From Neurospora tetrasperma FGSC 2508 (taxonomy: Eukaryota; Ascomycota; Sordariomycetes; Sordariales; Sordariaceae), in assembly GCF_000213175.1 (NCBI RefSeq), contig NW_009799099.1:2065172-2129171 (forward strand): a DNA stretch of 64,000 bases, given 5' to 3'. Under the pieces are notes generated by a model. It had not been told where the DNA came from. It made no database searches and saw only the letters and a program-made list of their open reading frames with translations. The position numbers and the translations under genes were made by a program. Numbering within the stretch: position 1 is the stretch's first letter; every line of letters starts with the position of its first letter. Shown piece after piece: positions 60,840-64,000 of the stretch.

Positions 60840-62437
60840 TCAAAGCAACTTCACCGGCTTCGGCGCCTCCTCAGACGGCGTCCGCACGGTTTGCGTATGC
60901 GGCGAGGGCGTATACAGCGGTGATACCGATTCTCCTTCCATATCCAACGGCTCAGATCCGTACAGCTCATACCGGTCTCCACCTTCTTCTTGGTTACCTG
61001 CGAGCTGCCCAGTCTCCGAGGCTTGATGCGTCGTCGGTGACGCTGTGGCCCCAATCCCTTGATTTTCTTGCGCAGTCATCATCCTCGAGTCAATTTCGAC
61101 TGGCACGGCAATATCACCCGGACCATGCGGCTGGAGCGGAACGCCCCTGTCTCTGTCTATACCAGGCGTAGTACCCGTCGATGGCAACCTAGAATCAGAG
61201 TAAGGCCCAACCGCCGCCTCGGGGCCGAAATAGTCTTGAGTCCCACCAGACCGGGACTGGACATCGGACGTGACTTCCGACATGGGTTGCTGTTCTCTCC
61301 CTCCTCCACCGATGATGGCGCCGATGATTCTACTGGGTCCGGAGCGGTGCGAGAAACTAGGGACCGTGCCGCCCGCTTCACTTGCCCTTCTGCGCCTACG
61401 GGATTGCAGACACCACCATGTCAAGACGCCGATAAGCAAGCCAAAGCCGACCACCACGCCAATGGCAATACCGGCTTTGGCCCCCGCGCTTAGATCGTGA
61501 TCAGGGTAGAACTCGGCAATGCCGCTGATGGTCGGAAAGGCAGCGCGTTCGGCGCAAAATGCTTTGCCGGTAATTTGGGTGCAGCTCTGAGTAAGATCAC
61601 AGCACCCTCCGCCTATGCTGGCGTCGCAGGAGGTCTGGCTGGTCGTGCAGCCTGAAGGGACCAGAGGGACTAGAGTGCTGATGGAGGACGAGGGCGTGAT
61701 GGTCGCGATACACTTGCCGCCTTCGGCGCAAGCCTGGCCATATGGGCAGCAGCTACCCCCGAGGGATTTCGGGCAGAGGTAGAAGGAAACGCTGCATTGC
61801 CGCGCGCAACAAGCTGACAGGAGAGTCACCGAAGGGTTATCGCCTGTTGTTATGGTTCTTGTGGCGGCGCATAACGTCATGTCTGACGTGCAGGGAGAAC
61901 CGCAGTTGGAACCGATGGCGCAACATGCTGCCTTAGTCAAAGCAGTCGAATTGGCCTGACAACTGTTGAGGATTGGTTGATTAGCATCGGCATCATCAGA
62001 GGGGGGGATCAAAGAAAATGGGCGGGAGGTATTGGCGCAACAATATCAACAGCCAATGTATGCAACCGGTTCATGGCTGTTGAAGTAGAAGCAAGAACCA
62101 CATACAACTGGTCGTTCCCACAGCAGAAGCTACCACCGTCGTTTCCGATTTCGAGGCCTAAACATGATACAACATCACCTCGTCAGCCATTGTATCCATG
62201 TAAGATCCGCCATGGGTAGCTCATACACGAGTGTTGGTCATTGGGACATTGCAGCTGGCCCTGTCGCTTCTCCAGCGGACTGGCGTTCGAAGCAGCGTAT
62301 TCCTGGAAATATCGAGGAGACAACAAAACGCCTGTTTCTACCGCTTGAAAGTTCTCATAAGCGGCAACGGTGACGATGGCCGGCATGAGCCAGACGAGCA
62401 TGGCCAGGACGTGGAGTTGGATGGAAGCCTCCATCAT
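60840..62437 (-). CDS. cysteine-rich single-span surface protein
   Basis: Not assigned to a named family. Exons on the minus strand are 62437-62227, 62157-62106 (52 nt) and 61962-60840 (461 aa). Introns are 69 nt (GTATGA...TTTAG) and 143 nt (GTATGT...CAACAG, branch GCTAATC). A signal peptide (about 1-26) is followed by a possible Kex2 site, EKR at 56-58, then a ~190-residue ectodomain with 24 cysteines, many as CC pairs in modules such as LGGSCCPYGQAC and IGGGCCDLTQSC. A membrane span (about 249-273, AGIAIGVVVGFGLLIGVL) and a basic SRRRRRA stop-transfer come next. The 180-residue cytosolic tail is Pro/Gly/Ser-rich. Layout resembles fungal cell-surface sensor or adhesion-type proteins. The small middle exon was placed by frame and by restoring the SFCCGNDQ motif. 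Confidence 0.8.
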
Positions 62438-64000
62438 GATCAAGGATGGGCTATACTAGTCTGGCTATACCCTGAGATCGTCGGTGGTGTGTGGGTACCT
62501 GAAGAGAACAGCCCTACACCATGACTCTCAGGAGGGAACGAGCGACAACGGCAGCAACGGTGTTGAAGGGGGGCGACAGATGGGACTGCGAAGCAAGCAA
62601 AGAAGACGAATGGTGAACGGCTGCTTTACTACGTAGAAATTTCAAGGCCTGTCAGCATTGTACTTGCGCCAGTTGACAAAGAAAAAAAAAAAAAGCCGTG
62701 GTCGTCTGCCAAATCCCGTCCTTGTAAGCGCGCCGAGGGGTGGTGACCTGAAGGACCCGGGGGCTACCCAACTGTCAAGGTTCCATTATTTCCAAGCAAC
62801 GTGCCGTGCAAGTCTAGCACAGGTAAAATCTTCCCGGTGGCACAGCGGACCAGACCTTCGGACTGGTTCTAGTGGCGGGGCGGAGAACTGAACCTGCACG
62901 ACATATAAACAGTGGGAATTTGGAAACCCAGCGTTCTGAACATCGCCGTTGTTGTCCTTGCTGACAGTGGGGGTGACAGTGGTGTGTGTCCTCTCTGTGA
63001 AGCCACCGATGGTAAGAAACGTCTCGGTCTTGGGCGAGAGAGCTCGCGAAGAGAGAGAGCCAAAAGCAACCCAAGTCCCAAAGAGGAAAGTGAGGCGAGT
63101 TGGTCGGTCGGTGGTAGCAACACAAGGTTCCATACAGCGTTTCGCAACACCATCGCGTCGTACGGCGGTTCTGAGCTTTGACTGTCGTCGCCCATGTCCT
63201 TGAGAAGTTCGATATACGTTGATGCGAAGAAGTTGAAAATTCTTGTTCGAGATGCCAGCACTTTTGCGATACCATCTGGGCCTCGGTCGATTTGCGCCAA
63301 GAGGTGTGGTTGAGTGATGTCGCACGTTGAATACAAAGAAGCCTCAGTTGTACGGTTCAGTTAACATTACTTAGCAATAGGTCGAGATCCTCCCGTCACC
63401 GTTTCTGCATATACGGATGGGTCGCTCTTTCTCACCGACGAGGATTCGAGGCCCTCCGCGCGGTGAAAGGAAGGTGACCAATGTGTTGGAGAAGGCACAA
63501 TCAGCACATCAAACGTTCCGCATCACAATGAAGCACTTCCCTCTATAATCTTATCCAGAACTCTCCCTGCACGGTTCTGCCCTGGGCTCAGATGCCTGTG
63601 AATATCTACCTCTAGGTCTACTTCTGCAGCGCAATGAAAACTTGGGGAAGATGTTAACAGCCCTGCCAAGATTCATGACGCGGAACTCGATCTCTCCGGC
63701 ATCACAGACAAGATTAGAGAGCGTATAAATGCGGTTGGTGCACCAACGTAACATCAACTAGCATGGACCAGATCTAAGATGGTCAAGGGAACCGTCCTGG
63801 TACCTCTTATTAAAGTATATTGGGGCTGGAATGCCCCCGGACAACGTCGGTGCCTGGAGAGACCAAACGAGACAAAGCATGGGGTGATTCATGGGAACAA
63901 GTGATTAAGTGTATGGGAGGCGCTGCCGTTTGATCAGTGTCTACACACCTCAATCTTCCCTTGCACGCGTTGTCGGTTTTTCTCTGGTAACGTCGTAAAT
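62438..64000. other. right end: promoter region and uncertain coding-like frames
   Basis: Upstream region of the surface-protein gene and window edge. Two minus-strand stretches look protein-like: about 63754-63600 (ATG start, GEIEFRVMNLGRAVNIFPKF) and about 63330-63130 (containing GIAKVLASRTRIFNFFASTY). I could not link them with confident splice sites, so no gene is called. They may belong to a gene partly outside the window or to none. Confidence 0.35.

Noticed and set aside
62786-63325. 179-codon minus-strand frame
   Set aside because: Starts with GTG, has low-quality composition and overlaps a more protein-like frame; not called as a gene.
1-64000. Dispersed 5S rRNA gene, as is common in Neurospora
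   Set aside because: Scanned by eye for the conserved 5S start and internal control region on both strands and found nothing convincing.

Overview
The window looks like nuclear DNA of a filamentous ascomycete, most likely Neurospora or a close Sordariaceae relative. The intronless gene at 59.06-60.35 kb encodes a geranylgeranyl diphosphate synthase that I recognise as AL-3 (albino-3) of the Neurospora carotenoid pathway. Introns are short (about 57-200 nt), with GTANGT-like donors and CTAAC/CTAAT-type branch sites. Intergenic spaces are long. Exon joins were worked out by hand from frame, splice sites and family knowledge; no alignment was run.

Left block (0-25.4 kb): a secreted fungal-type phospholipase A2 (+), Nup84/Nup107 (-), a Boi1/2-type SH3-SAM-PH polarity scaffold (-), a peroxisomal dienoyl-CoA isomerase ending in SKL (+), the small TFIIH subunit Tfb5 (-), an RCR-like single-span membrane protein with three PPxY motifs (+), a large FG nucleoporin with a C-terminal Ran-binding domain (Nup2-like, -) and an SCP2-domain sterol carrier protein ending in AKL (-).

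Middle (25.4-44.6 kb): a gene-poor stretch of about 19 kb. Supported features are two identical tRNA-Ser(AGA) genes on the arms of a perfect 104-bp inverted repeat, one small cysteine-containing protein gene (35.9-36.2 kb), and degraded coding-like pieces around 26.4-28.6 kb that I could not identify.

Right block (44.6-64 kb): a Pom1-type DYRK kinase (-), a Pex28/29-type peroxin with a dysferlin-like domain (+), the SIN component Cdc14 (-, not the phosphatase of that name), al-3 (+) with a cluster of GATC motifs in its long leader/promoter, and a cysteine-rich single-span surface protein (-). The last 1.5 kb holds only uncertain coding-like frames.

The genes are independent eukaryotic units rather than an operon or cluster. 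Loose themes recur: peroxisome (isomerase, SCP2, peroxin), nuclear pore (Nup84, Nup2-like) and polarity/septation (Boi, Pom1, Cdc14). I found no clear intact transposon, CRISPR array, rRNA gene or biosynthetic cluster, and no convincing new system. The best leads are the tRNA inverted repeat, the GATC cluster at al-3, the cysteine-rich membrane protein and the PPxY membrane protein.
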